From contig KV419436.1 of NCBI GenBank assembly GCA_001630475.1, positions 122,625 to 186,624 on the forward strand: a stretch of DNA of 64,000 nt, written 5' to 3'. A program made the position numbers and the translations under genes. Each line of letters starts with the position of its first letter. The stretch's first letter is position 1. Origin of the DNA: Sistotremastrum niveocremeum HHB9708. Taxonomy: Eukaryota; Basidiomycota; Agaricomycetes; Sistotremastrales; Sistotremastraceae. The notes beneath the pieces are model-generated. The model was not told where the DNA came from. It searched no databases and saw only the letters and a program-made list of their open reading frames with translations. Positions 20,296 to 34,708 of this stretch are shown here, piece after piece.

Positions 20296-22950
20296 TTAAT
20301 TAGGATACGATATCGCACACGTTTTATTAAATATTCCTTCAATATCTTCTTGTTCCCATGAGCCATTCTGTTCGATACGATAAGCGTCAATGCATGCTTG
20401 ATATGAAGGTATGAGGATGGCATACGGGTTGTTGACGAGACATGACGAGACGGACTCCGCGCTTGAGAGGGAGAGGGTTGGGATATTCGGCATAGATGAG
20501 CGCTAGCACCGCCCAAGAAGTATGCACCACTTGGGAGCGGATCGGAACATATGTTTCCGTTGAACATGACTTTATCACCGAAATGAGTGTTAACACATTA
20601 TGACACGGAAATAAGGAGAAGCTTACAGTCCATGATTCACCCCATCCACCGTCATCATTCTGCACGCTGCACAGAAATTCACATCCATTGCGCACGGCTT
20701 CGGATGTTTCGTAGGTGAGCCCTATACTTGAGAGGAAATGGAGTGCGAAGAGCGTTCCATAGGTGTAGCAGATTCCCCAAGAGCCGTACCATGCCCCGTT
20801 CGGGAGCTGTTGAGAGAGAATATATTTCGTCGCGCGTTTCGCAGCAGATCTGAAGGATAACAGGTTAGCGACAGGCTAATGAGAGAAGCTATGCACGGAC
20901 ATGATGTCTTCTGAGCGGTAGGTGAAGTGTTTATTGAACTCGAGGAGTCCAGTAATGGCGGAGGTCGTGCACTCTACGAATGACCTTTCGGCCATATTGT
21001 TCCCTAAGCCTTATAAGCGCCCGTCCGGATGAGACGAGAAGACGAAGACGCACCGAATACCTCTGCTGGGTTGATCCACTCAAGAAATGATGGCCCACGA
21101 ATCTTTTCGTATGATCCTAAGCCTCCATCCGTATTCTGCATTCCAAGCAATACATCAACCGCATCCCTCAACCTCGCTTCTTCGACGACCTCCTTGAATC
21201 TATGCCCATATTAGTTAGCATATTGAATGGAGAGTGAAAGTGAGCAACGTACCCGAATTCACGTTGAAGTCGAACAACAACTTTCAAAGCCTCACCCGTA
21301 CAATCACTCAAAGTATACCCTTGCGTGATCGTACTGAACCCCCAAGCACCCTTCGTCTCTTCTCTCCACTCATTCCCAACTCCTTCTTTACCCCTCACAC
21401 TCTCCCTAGTCTGATTCCGGTCTAACCACCCTAGCGCCCTCTCCAAGGTATCCCGATTCGACGGATCAGCGGCCAGAGGTGTGGAAAGGATAGCTTGAAT
21501 TAGGAAAGCAAGATCCCAGCATTGTGATCCATTCGTTCCGCATACGCGCATCCCATCAGGTCCGAGCCACATGAAATCGCGCATCGTCCGACTATGCTTC
21601 TCGTAAGTTTCACTCTGGATCCAGTCCTCGAAATTGGCGCCTTCGGCGTGATATCGTGAGATGAGATTTAACATCTTTGATACGGGCGCGATATCCTGAT
21701 ATGAAGTGTTCACGTCTTCTGCTTTGATAAGAGAGAGTATCTTGTCCAGAGCCTTCGAGCGGAGGCCGGAGAGGGTGGTGAAAGAAGGTGCAACAGATTC
21801 GTACATGTTGCCGAAGAGAGTCAATGTGTCGTAGAGTATGGTGTGAGGAGAGTAGAGATCGACTAGAGCAATATCGTTCGCTTTGGATGAGAAGTCGATT
21901 GAAGAGTAAGATTCGGTGTATAGTTCCTAAATAGACTTCAGTACGGATATACATAAGAGATGTAGGACTCACGGAACGGAGGGAGATGATGAGTGGATTT
22001 TCATCGATTGCATAGCGGACGCCGTAGAGATAAGACATTGGGAGGTACACCATTCTACAATGAATCCACCATTTAGAGGGGTGTATCGGAAGCGACTGGG
22101 GAAAAATCCTAACAATGAGACTTTGAGTCTTGAGGGAGAGAATTAGGAATGAAAACGAACCAGAGTTCTGGAGGAATAGGGTTGAGGCCAGAATAAGGAT
22201 ACACGTTGAGCAACGCTAACCAGAATTTCCCCCATGAAGGCGACTTACACGCACCACCTTCACAATATGCGTCTATATTCAATTTCATGGGACATCTGAG
22301 CTGAACGAGCTCACCTAGGTCGTGAAGCTTTTGCCGAGCCTTCGCAGTAATAGGGTGATCCTTCTCAACGCCCAATAGTCGAAGTGCCACATAATTTAAG
22401 ACTGTCCCTAACACGGTCGAGGGACCTTCGATGTGCCTAATATGATAAGTTAGAGATGTGCGGTGCATATTCTAAAGATCATGACTCACAATCCCCAACC
22501 TCCATCTTCCTCGTTAGCTCGATTGAATAAATATCGTATCATCTCGAGTTTCTCCTCTCTTTTGATCTCCGCACCAACGATGAAGGATCCTATAACGAGG
22601 AACGGAAGCATGAACATCGGCCCACCGTATTCACCTGGCCAGTGACCACCGGCATGTTGTAAGCGTTTGAAGAACGAGAAACCGTTCTGAGCGGTTTGAA
22701 GTGGCGTGGTGGCATTCTCCAAGCTCGGGGTATTCTGGATATTTTGTTAATTTTTCGAGGCCGAACCAAATAATGAGAGGCTTACCAAAGCTAGACCAAG
22801 CCAGTACTTCTCAATCTCAGACTGAGGTGCGAGTGAGCCACGGTCCTCTGAGACGTAGTCCCATGTATGGTTTCCGACATCGTCAACCACGAGTCTCCAG
22901 CGGCTGTAATCAGTGAACGGCTCATCGCCGGTGTTCGGAAGAACCGACAT
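20296..22950 (-). CDS. ERG7: Lanosterol synthase (oxidosqualene cyclase), stop codon near C-terminus
   Basis: Cyclises 2,3-oxidosqualene to lanosterol in ergosterol synthesis, on ER or lipid-droplet membranes. Eleven exons: 22950-22786, 22734-22490, 22436-22315, 22257-22161, 22108-21973, 21926-21253, 21199-21054, 21003-20901, 20849-20627, 20569-20426, 20367-20296 (708 residues). Family features: [21 protein letters not shown] followed by [17 protein letters not shown], the catalytic Asp in SDCTGE (usually DCTAE), and QW repeats such as [11 protein letters not shown] and [10 protein letters not shown]. The frame reaches CAISYPN and then TAA, where the family has Tyr followed by a basic residue. 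After the stop the same frame continues KFIFTIWMLGMADGYLEKL to TGA at 20224. So the terminal ~24 residues are cut off by a single-codon change, a sequencing error, or readthrough. Everything else looks intact. Confidence 0.9.
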
Positions 22951-23485
22951 CTTATGAGTGAGATCGGTTTCAAAAGAGCTGTGTTATGTGACGACTCGGA
23001 TGTCCGTCAACGCCATCGTACGACTTGCAGACGCCATCGCTCGCCGGCGCTTCTGACCGCTCTGAACCGAATTCCGCTCCGACTTTCTGTTCCTGACTGA
23101 CTTGTTGTTGCCAACCAAGAAGTGTGTGGAATTTAGTGCTCGTTCTTTCTCAGTTAATATCGAAGCTCTTTGAAACCTTCAACATGCGCAGGGAAGGTCT
23201 CTATATCGGATCAGAACGAAAGTTATCAGCATCAACCAAAGGGCCCCGACGCCCCGTTTGCGAAAGCGATTGCGAGAAGATTGACTTTTGGTACGATTTC
23301 GTCTTTCATTGAACTAATTTCACAAACTAACAAGATCAAATTACATGATGTACACAGACGAACTACATTTCTATTGCAGAAAGTGCTCTCGTCACCGGAT
23401 TATCGCGCAGGGGCCCACTCGTATGTTTTCGATTCTGTTGAGTATGGTCAGTATCTGGTTCATTACTTGAGCATCAATCGATTAC
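22951..23485. other. Upstream of ERG7; no gene seen
   Basis: ERG7 promoter side. Open frames on the plus strand are short and unconvincing. Confidence 0.4.
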
Positions 23486-23808
23486 CTAGGCTTTTGAGAG
23501 CATCTGAACTACATAATCAGCGGAGGCTTTCGTGGCTTCATGTATCTTGGTGGCACACTGTGCGAAATGCACCCAATTCTCGCCATTCACTATATCCCCT
23601 CAGCGTCGATATCCGTTGATAAAATGTACTTCCCACCTTGAGGCCACACCTGCCATACACGATTGTGCTCAGAGCCTAATGGCGACGAGGGCCAATTCAA
23701 CTGAACTCTGCATTGTTGGGCTAGCTCGTTGAGCTGTCCGAGCTTAGTATCGCCATCGTGGAACTGGTGAGCAATGATGGCTTGTCTAAACTCTTGGGCG
23801 TTGACCAT
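23486..23808 (-). CDS. Tiny dsRBD-like protein 1
   Basis: Two exons, 23808-23637 and 23589-23486 with a 47-nt intron, encode 91 residues. The sequence has the rhythm of a single double-stranded-RNA-binding domain: helix LGQLNELAQQCRVQLNW, strands around NRVWQVWPQVNGENWVHF, then an Ala/Lys helix TKASADYVVQMLSKA. A paralogue of almost equal size with its intron at the equivalent codon lies 2.4 kb away, which supports the model. The second helix lacks the usual run of Lys residues, so RNA binding is not certain. Small single-dsRBD-like proteins are frequent in Agaricomycetes and mostly unstudied. Confidence 0.55.
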
Positions 23809-25060
23809 TGTTTCTCAAAAGTCTTCGGAAACGTTAATCGACTGCTGGACTGAAGCTGTAAATTCGATGAAGATTGAGCTATGAACGCGATGGCTTTATA
23901 CGGTGTCAAACTACCCCGAAGTTCTCAAAGTATCTGCAGGCGAAATCGGCTAGGAATACATCGCTCTGGGTGATACCATCCGTATCTCTTTCCCAAAGCG
24001 AGGCCTTGAAACAGCGAACTTGGGAGCTATCGTCACTGCTTACGAACGAAATTCGATCGTTCAGGAGTGCCCGGTGCCCCCGACCTGATCGTCCTCTTCT
24101 CCACTGACGTTGAGTTCTCCCCGGGTCGAAGAAAAATCGTTCAACAATCCCGGCTACTAGGAGCCAATCAGTGAATAGGCGGGACCTTTCTTGGGCGCTC
24201 AGTGGTGATAACAATGATAGCCGAGTGGTGTTAGGTCCCCGGTCGGGTGTCACACACAAGGTTAGCTCTTTCAACACTATCTTCGAACATGTTCAGGTAT
24301 CCAACAACGTCGGATTGTCGGCAAATATTTTATCTTTGTGAAACGTTGGTCGGGCATTCAGAACATTATCCGTTGACTTTCACTTCTCTGAGGAGTCCAG
24401 ATTTGACTGCAGCGATCTCATCAGCCTCGCGACAGCCAGCCTTATCAAAGATGATAAGATCCATGACAATCGCTCTACTACCTCGGAATGGAGTCATGCC
24501 GTCAAGGCAGGTAACTCTCGAGTCTATCAACCTTTTGACATCAGTGCACATCGATCGCGATCGAAGAATCACCCTGGCACAGAATAAAGAATCTAGCACT
24601 GCTTCATATTTCGGCCGTTCAGTACGTACCTTGAAAGTCTGTGTTCAAGTTGATGCATCTGACGTAATCCTAGTAAACACGCTAGCGCTTAGATGTCCGG
24701 CGCTTAGTTCCGAAGTTCCAACCAACTCTCTCGGAATTATCGACGCACCCGCGGCCGAACTCGGCGAATCTAGGCGGACGACGGTTCGAGACGGAAGATT
24801 TCAGCACAATGGCACGATGTTTGGTGTGCAACATACTCGTACATGTTGACTATTGAAACATTCGACATTTTGGAGGGCTCATCCGACGGCCACTTCGTCA
24901 AAATTTCCAACATCGGGTCAATCGGGTTGACTTGCCGCTCCATTAGCGCTCGCTCCCTACCATATACAAAACCTAACTTTGACTCTCCGGCAATCTCAAC
25001 GCCCGACTCACCAGGCAAAGCTTTGAGTACCAGTGACACCGATGATGGTGAGCAAGGCGT
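23809..25060. other. Uncertain stretch with minus-strand open frames
   Basis: Minus-strand frames at 24277-23906 (123 codons) and 24599-24366 (77 codons) look partly coding but match nothing I recognise and could not be joined with confidence. A frame continuing after the stop of the next gene (25060 down to 24770) is also open. This may be a decayed gene or an unresolved multi-exon gene. Confidence 0.3.
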
Positions 25061-25594
25061 TCAGGCCCGAATGTTCAGGGGACGACAATACAGGTCGACA
25101 AACATAAAATCATCCATAATCGGCAAGACAAGCGGAATGACTTGTATATCATCGGCACATCTAAAATGAAGTTTGGTTGTAGGGTCTGCATCGCGACCTC
25201 TATTACGTCGGCTCTGCGGCTGCATCGATCTTATCTCTCATCTTTTCGCCTAGTCGGATGAAGAGTGCGAGTTCCGGCTCGAGCTCGATCACCAATATGT
25301 CTGCTTGTTCTTCGGTCGTAGTTCTACAAATTTGGACAGATCAGCAGAGTTGACGGGGTCTAGCCTTGCGACTGCGAGGTGACAGATTGACTATTTGTTG
25401 TACCTACATGATCGGACAAGTGTGCTGGGTATTAGACCACTGTCGTTCAACGCGGTTCGACAGTTCGTCAAATGTAAATCACCGAAGGCACATGTACTCA
25501 GAGGCTCGGGGAGGGCCGTCCAATCATTGTACCGACCCCTGAAATTATTCATGTCCATGACACCAGACTCGACTGGCTTCTGATTTGCACTCAT
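25061..25594 (-). CDS. Hypothetical protein between the two dsRBD-like genes
   Basis: Three exons can be joined in phase: 25594-25404, 25323-25207 and 25160-25061, giving 135 residues. The middle part reads EEQADILVIELEPELALF, then IRLGEKMRDKIDAAAEP, an acidic helix-rich segment. The last exon reads VIPLVLPIMDDFMFVDLY and ends NIRA with TGA. The frame stays open for about 95 codons beyond that TGA, so the true gene may be longer and carry a nonsense codon, or another intron lies here. If the third exon is not used, the protein ends at TAA near 25205. No family recognised. Confidence 0.4.
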
Positions 25595-25868
25595 TCAGAT
25601 CGCTCGAGGTCACGGTCATGAGTGGTCTCTTCGGCTTGGGCTTTATTGAATTAAAGCACATGACCTCATGGATAACAAAATCCAATGTGATTTAATCACG
25701 GGAATACAATTCACACCCTTCGGCTCGCACACGCCACAAAGACGCCATCACTGTTTGGTTCATTGGTTGGCCCATATATGAGAATTCCTAAGATTTCCGT
25801 TTCAATGTTGAGCACATAAACACCGTAAGGCAGGCTCATTACCGCGAGTCCCACTAATTTCGCCTGTT
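25595..25868. other. Short intergenic
   Basis: Between the hypothetical gene and dsRBD-like gene 2. Nothing recognised. Confidence 0.4.
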
Positions 25869-26187
25869 TTAACGCCTGCGGAGCAAGCGAATCGTTTCTT
25901 CGGCTGATTTTTGAATGGAATCTTCTCGAGTAGTTGCAGCCTGCAGAAATTGAGGGCACAGGTCCCCGTCCACTGCGTTCAAATTAGACAGGCTAACGGG
26001 TAACGTTTAAGACTAAACCTTTAGGACAGGATTGCCATAACGAGTCTCCTCCTACCAAAGACTGAATGCTTTCCCACTGAAGGTTGATGTTGTGCTGTCG
26101 AGCTACTCCTTCTAGCTGCGCTAGAGGAGATTTTTGGACTGCAAATTCGTGCTCGCGCACAGCAGCTTTGAATATTTCTCTCGGCAT
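25869..26187 (-). CDS. Tiny dsRBD-like protein 2
   Basis: Two exons, 26187-26019 and 25972-25869, encode 90 residues. It parallels dsRBD-like protein 1: the starts MPREIFKAAVREHEF and MVNAQEFRQAIIAHQF align, as do LAQLEGVARQHNINLQW with LGQLNELAQQCRVQLNW, and the intron falls after the same codon position (Pro-Lys|Val versus Pro-Gln|Val). The second exon gives VDGDLCPQFLQAATTRED and a helix QKSAEETIRLLRRR, a more basic C-terminal helix than in copy 1. An open frame continues upstream to 26229, but the aligned paralogue supports ATG 26187. Function unknown; a dsRNA-related role is an inference from the fold pattern only. Confidence 0.55.
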
Positions 26188-27044
26188 CCCGGGTTGGAAA
26201 GACAGGTGAAATTGGACGATCCTACTCAAGCAATAGCAGAGAACGTGTTCTTATATCTCGTCAGGAATTGTGGTCCAAGTCGACTCCACGTTGATAAAAT
26301 TAGATGAACACGGTAGTGCCATGGTGGTGCCATGGTGCAATGTCATAGAACTACTGTAAATCATAGATCTTGGCAAAAGTTAAAGACTATTTGGTAGCGG
26401 CATTCTCGGTGAGCAGGGTTGGCTTTTTCTCACCTCCTTCACGAAGCGGAGCGCCAGATATTATCAGAGGGCAGAGGGGTTCTGATGGTTCTATGGCGGC
26501 TTTGACAGATTGTGATATAACCAAAACGAGTATTTTGGGAGATAGCGCCCCCTGTCGACCAGAATGTGCCTCCCTGTAGATCCTGGTGCTAATGTGATTG
26601 CAAAGCGAATGTGACTTTGTGTGAAGGGGTCTGTGCCTCATACAGGCACTCTCAAGCAAGTTTGACGGGTGTGTATTTCAGGTGTTTTGACAGCTGTCGT
26701 TTGTGAGTTTACCGACAGGATCGGAAGCGGTTTGAGCGACAGGACTTGATTGCGTGTGAAGCCCACCTTGAATTGTTTCGAGAACTTTTCGAGTCTCGAA
26801 TTGGGAATTTCCGAGCGAAAATATGGCGAGAGGGAAGCTTGACATTTCCAGTGCACTTCAATGAGGATCAGTGCTCATTTACGGAGACCACATCATCCGA
26901 AGCGGCAATATGATGCTCGAAAGACAAGGGCTCCGAGTCGAGTTGACGACGCGAAACTAGACTGACGCTGGATTTGAAACTCCGCCACTACACGTCTGCA
27001 GCTGCGTCTGCTCTCCATCAGTTCCCCTAGATACTCGTACAACC
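26188..27044. other. Intergenic upstream of SEC13
   Basis: Separates dsRBD-like gene 2 from SEC13 and holds the SEC13 promoter. Open frames are short and in no consistent frame. Confidence 0.4.
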
Positions 27045-28365
27045 ATGGTATGTCATCTGATCCTTCTAACGAATTTATACTCAGAGTACCCAGGCTACCG
27101 ACATTGCAAGCGGAGGCTCCTTGCCAATTGAAACAGCTCACGATGATATGATCGTACGTTGGCTCGACTTTCTCAGAGGACCCAAGCTTAAACCGGTATA
27201 ACCGAAACAGCATGACGCTCAACTCGACTACTACGGCAAGAGACTTGCAACATGCTCCTCAGACCGGACTATCAAGGTGTTTGACGTTGTCGACGGTCAG
27301 CAGCAGAAATCGTCGCCAGGGCAGACCTTGAAGGGGTTCGTCATTCGTCGTCACGCGAGAGGAACGTACTTCCAACTGATAACCGTATAGGCACAGTGGG
27401 CCTGTCTGGCAAGTGGCTTGGGCGCACCCAAAATATGGGCACATCCTGGCGTCGTGTTCGTACGATGGAAAGGTGTTGATCTGGAAGGAGGACCAACAGT
27501 CACAGCAAGGAGGTACATGGCTCAAAATGAAGGAGCATAGTCTACACACAGCCTCAGGTGCGTTCCTCCATCTCCTGTCTTCATTAGCGCAAAGCTGACT
27601 ATCTTGGAAAGTCAACTCGGTTTCATGGGCGCCCCACGAACTGGGCGCAATAGTCGCTTGTGCTTCATCAGACGGAAAGCTGTCCGTCTTGTCCTTCAAA
27701 AGTATGTTCGCGTGCCATTCGCCCCACTCAATACTGAAAGAACTCCTGTGCTCAGATGACGGGACCTGGGGAGCGGACATCTTCAACGGCCACGGTATAG
27801 GCTGCAACGCCGTCTCATGGGCTCCTGCCACCGTCCCCGGCTCGCTTATAATCCCTTCCCAAACCCAACCCTCTCAATCCCAATCTGCTTCTCAGCCCAC
27901 TCAATCAACCGGAACAAGCAACAGCGTCAAACGATTCGCAAGCGCCGGCTGTGACAATCTCGTAAAGATCTGGGCATTCTCGTAAGTACCTTGTTTCACT
28001 TTCGTTCGCGTTGGTGACGTAATAACGGATCTCGTAGGGATTCGCAACAAGCCTGGATGGAAGAAGAGACTCTCGAAGGGCATACTGACTGGGTCCGTGA
28101 TGTCTCATGGGCTCCCAATATCGGCCTTCCCCGTTCCTACATTGCAACCGCGTCCCAAGATCGCACCGTTGTCATCTGGACAAAAGACAGTCCTTCTTCG
28201 CCTTGGCAGAAGACCAGCTTGGAGAAGTTCCCAGACGTGGTATGGAGAGTTAGTTGGAGTCTTGCAGGAAATATCCTTGCCGTCAGTTGCGGAGATGGAA
28301 AAGTGACGCTTTGGAAGGAAAATCTGAAGGGCGTTTGGGAATGCGTGAGTGAAATGGTCAATTAA
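27045..28365 (+). CDS. SEC13: COPII coat and nuclear pore protein Sec13
   Basis: WD40 beta-propeller shared by the outer COPII cage (with Sec31) and the Nup84 nuclear pore complex. Seven exons: 27045-27047 (the ATG alone), 27085-27153, 27211-27335, 27391-27557, 27612-27701, 27756-27981, 28038-28365; 335 residues. Signature stretches: the [20 protein letters not shown] start typical of Sec13, then [82 protein letters not shown], and the C-terminal blade [19 protein letters not shown]. It has a Ser/Gln/Thr-rich insert (about residues 180-205), which accounts for its extra length over the usual 300 or so. A first exon of only three bases is unusual. Convergent with the mitochondrial EF-G gene, 183 bp between stop codons. 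Confidence 0.93.
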
Positions 28366-28548
28366 CCGCCTTAAGCAAAAAAATTCGGCGCATACGCGGG
28401 CCCAATTTTATTTATGGGTTTATACCCTGTGTATCATATGCATAGTGGAAGAATGGGGATGTCATTGATGTGCTCAACAAATGATTAGAGTTTTGAAGAA
28501 AATTAAGATTACTATCGCTACAGATAAAATATGATATGCACCGCGCGT

Positions 28549-31423
<2,875 letters not shown>

Positions 31424-31683
31424 AGTTTTGTGGACGCCTTTGCGACCGTTGACGATGCCGAAGCAGCCGCAGAAAAAATCTTAAGCTGGTGTTGTTGACT
31501 GTTTGGTCGGGTGGGCGCAATCATCCCAAAAGTGTTTAAAAAATTCATGAGAGGTGTAACGATATCATGTGAGATGTAACGGAACCGAACAAAGAAGGAG
31601 TAGGCTTCAATGCTCCTTCCTAGGAGCCCTCGTGGGCAAGTCGAGTAACAACATGCAGACACATTGCGATTTTCTGAACAGTG

Positions 31684-32714
31684 TTATCTAACCTCAACCT
31701 TTCGCCCTTTCCAATCCTCTTCCAATCTTCCTTCAAGCCAGCTACTCAGCTCCTTCACTTTCGTCCCAGCTAATTCCACGACCCTCATTACCTCCTCCAC
31801 GTCTAACGCGACACCGCCTGCCTTCTGCACGACACAAAGTTCACGTTGTGAATTCACCGCGACTGACATTGATCCGCTCGATAATGCAGCTTCCAATGTC
31901 GTCGGATCAAGAAGAAGGATGGGGGGATTGTCGGGCGGCGCAGGAGGCGGCGGTAAGAAATACGCAAATGAAAGTACAAGAGGAGTGTGATGGAGAGATA
32001 GGGGGACGGGCGCACGTTCATCTGGAGAGTGCTAGTTTATCTGATCAGCGACAGATCAAGTGGTATACTCCAACTGAGGGGACGTACAACAGTGACTTCG
32101 TCGCCTATGACCTCTACGTCTGGGCGTCGAAAATGTTTCAAAGCGGCCATAGCAGCCAAGGCAGCACAGTCCAATAGGTTTCCCGAATCCGACAGGAAAT
32201 GCAGCGTCAGACGGATATGCCAAACTCGTTGCCCGGCAAGAATGCACAGCGATTCCTTGTCGATGACATCGCTTCTTCTAATGACTTTATCCAGCATACG
32301 TGTTATTATCACTTCGTTCTCTGAAGCACTGTTCGAGCAACGGAATGTCACTTATGAGTCGACAGTGCATATGAGGAGGCGTACCGACCAGCTTCGTATT
32401 CCGATGATGCCATCGGTGATATCTCCGACACAATGGATACGATGCCCTCAAATGGCCTGTCATTAGATGGCTTAATCATGGCAGCATCCACTACAGCAAC
32501 TACTCTGCGTCGTCTCTTAGGTGAATATGTGAAGCACGGTCGAATGAGCGCACCGAGTTTTGCCTAGGGAGCATTCAACCCATCCTAATTCTGGGCCGAA
32601 AGTGATCGTTGGCTCTCTTTGCTCTAGGAGCTGTCTTCCGTCGACGCGCAGTCCTTGTGATAAAGCAGAGAGCACGAAGTCACGCTCTGGGATGGATGGG
32701 GACGGAGGGCGCAT
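31684..32714 (-). CDS. RRP45: Exosome core subunit Rrp45 (RNase PH-like)
   Basis: A ring subunit of the nuclear and cytoplasmic RNA exosome. Four exons: 32714-32554, 32456-32385, 32328-32088, 32031-31684; 273 residues. The RNase PH fold is seen in PERDFVLSALSQGLRVDGR, TITFGPELGWVECSLGKTR, PFEGIVSIVSEISPMAS, then VIITRMLDKVIRRSDVIDKE, SLCILAGQRVWHIRLTLHFL, DCAALAAMAALKHFRRPDVE, and PLSLHHTPLVLSFAYF. These order and spacing features are those of Rrp45 rather than its relatives Rrp42 and Rrp43. It lacks the long C-terminal extension of the animal protein. The start is the ATG before RPPSPSIPERDF. Confidence 0.88.
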
Positions 32715-32996
32715 TTTCCACAAAGCTCTTGGTAAACAAAACCAAACAGCCACTTCGCTTAGCTCCGAGTCCGATCAGCGATCATCTATCGAGGCATGTT
32801 TTATCCCATCAAGGTAATATGAAAGCTCTCCATTGACGCTATATTCGATTCAAACGGTTCTCTTTACCTCAAAAATCGTGACTGATCATATTCATGGATT
32901 GTCATATTATTTAGAGCCGCTCTCACTTTCTGGATCTGACTTTCGGCGTATGAAATTCATAGCGATTGTGTGGCATCCATAAATTGATCTCCACAT
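32715..32996. other. Short intergenic between hydrolase A and RRP45
   Basis: Contains the RRP45 promoter and the 3' end of hydrolase A. Nothing else seen. Confidence 0.4.
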
Positions 32997-34416
32997 CTAC
33001 GCATCATTACCTGAGGTTGACTCAAGTATCCATTTTACGCCCTTGACCACATCCTGCCGCCACTTCTTTGCCGCGGCAGTCTCTGGGCCCGCGTAGCGGA
33101 AACCATGAGGGGTACCAGGATATCTAAAGGAGAATAAACAGATGAATAGATAAAAGAAGGACAAGGCCTACATATCGGATTGAACTTCGACTCCAGCCTC
33201 CTTCAAGAGTCTGGCGTATAATATCCCGTCATCCCTCAGCGGATCACTACCAGCTATTTGAATGAAGGCTTTCGGGAGACCTTCTAGCGAGTCAGCGTAT
33301 AGGGGCGAGAACTTGGGGCTCTTGAAATCCAGCTTCGTCAGGTCTATTATGATAAACACGAAGGAAAGTGAGATGATCAAGATGGCGAAAGAGAATAAAA
33401 TGACATACCTGCCAATTGTTCGAGGTAATATTTGGTGAGCATAGGACGGTCGCTCAGATCGAACATAGACCGGAGGTCATCTTTGTACCTTCCCAACATC
33501 ACCGGTAAGTAAAGAAATGTTAGCCCCATTAAATCACTGACTTGTCCGGATACGCCCTGGAATCAGCTATCCATGGGATCTGTAGAATTTGCCCCGTGAC
33601 CGTTTGAGATACAGCAGGATCATCTCGTGCTCGTAGTGCGACCACTGCGGCAAGATTGGCCCCTACCCATTTCGAGGATTTAATCGATTGTGGGTCAGGT
33701 GTCTGTCGTGACAACTCACCAGCAGAGGCTCCGGCCACAATTACTCCTTTGTTGAGATCCGCTCGTAACAAGGAAGAGTTCTGAACAGCCTGAAAGCGGA
33801 CCAGCTTGAGTCTCTGCCCTAGAGTACAGTAATACAGACACAGACCCATTTCAACGCCGCAAAGCTGTCATCGATCTGAGTAGGAAACACATGTTCCGGT
33901 GCAAGTCTATAATCGACACTGAGGATGGATATGTTCTCAGAAGTGCAGAGGATTTTCAAATCCGGTTCATCAACTGAGAGGTCTCCAACGACGAAACCTC
34001 CACCTGCGTAGACAAAGTGAAGTATTGTTGCTGTGTTTCGAAAGTAGTGAATAATTACCATGATACCAGACCATCAATGGAAAAGTGCTCGTCGGAGAAT
34101 CACTATCGGGTATGTAGGATCTAACAGTGATTTTGCCTCCGTCTACATCAACTTCGTGATCCTTGACAGAAATACCGGTCTCTGGCCACGACAGCCGACT
34201 AGTAAGAAAATTATTAGCTGTAACAAACTAACTGTACATACCAGGGACAGAAAGGGCCGCGGTCAACAACGCCAACATGTTCCCCGTTGATTTGCGTATA
34301 GTCAAATAATCGATCGGAACGCCTTCCGGCACGGCAGGACCTTTTGCCAGCATTTGTTCGTTCAGAACGTCCCATTCAGGATCACCAGAAGAATATTGCG
34401 CGTATTTGGAGGTCAT
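32997..34416 (-). CDS. Alpha/beta hydrolase A (hormone-sensitive-lipase type)
   Basis: Esterase/lipase of the HSL-like family (arylacetamide-deacetylase-like). Eight exons: 34416-34242, 34181-34059, 34003-33846, 33789-33720, 33662-33542, 33488-33409, 33343-33172, 33123-32997; 341 residues. Visible motifs: oxyanion-hole HGGG in MVWYHGGGFVVGD, DYRLAPEHVFP, nucleophile Ser in GASAG, acid Asp in GSDPLRDDG, and His in PHGFRYAG. No signal peptide is seen, so it is probably cytosolic. A paralogue with the same exon structure lies about 2.4 kb upstream on the same strand. A gag-only LTR element sits 17 bp before the ATG, so the native promoter is displaced and the element's LTR now adjoins the gene in the same orientation. 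Substrate unknown. Confidence 0.85.
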
Positions 34417-34433
34417 GGTTCGAGTCGAAAAGG

Positions 34434-34638
34434 TGTTAGGATTAGAGCACACTGAGATGGGGAGAGAAAAGCACAGAGGTTCCGCAAGAGCAGGAACGAA
34501 CACAGAGGCGACGGCAGGGCCAGTCGCGAGCACAGAGAGGGTGGCGGGATGTTGATATTCGCGCGCAAACAACTACAAATACACGTGACTACGATAGCTA
34601 CGGTTATGCGACTTGCCCAAACAAACATAAACCTAACA
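34434..34638 (-). repeat. 3' LTR of the gag-only element
   Basis: Copy nearest hydrolase A; it lies 17 bp from that gene's ATG and reads in the same direction, so any LTR promoter could drive the gene. Confidence 0.92.
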
Positions 34639-34708
34639 CTCCCACCTGTTGAGGCAAGGAAGCAAAAAAGAGCAAACCATAACTCCCACCGCTTCAGACA
34701 ACAGACTG

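Noticed and set aside
24366-24599. MDLIIFDKAG resembling the P-type ATPase phosphorylation site DKTGT
   Set aside because: The Thr-Gly-Thr is missing and there are no other ATPase motifs nearby.
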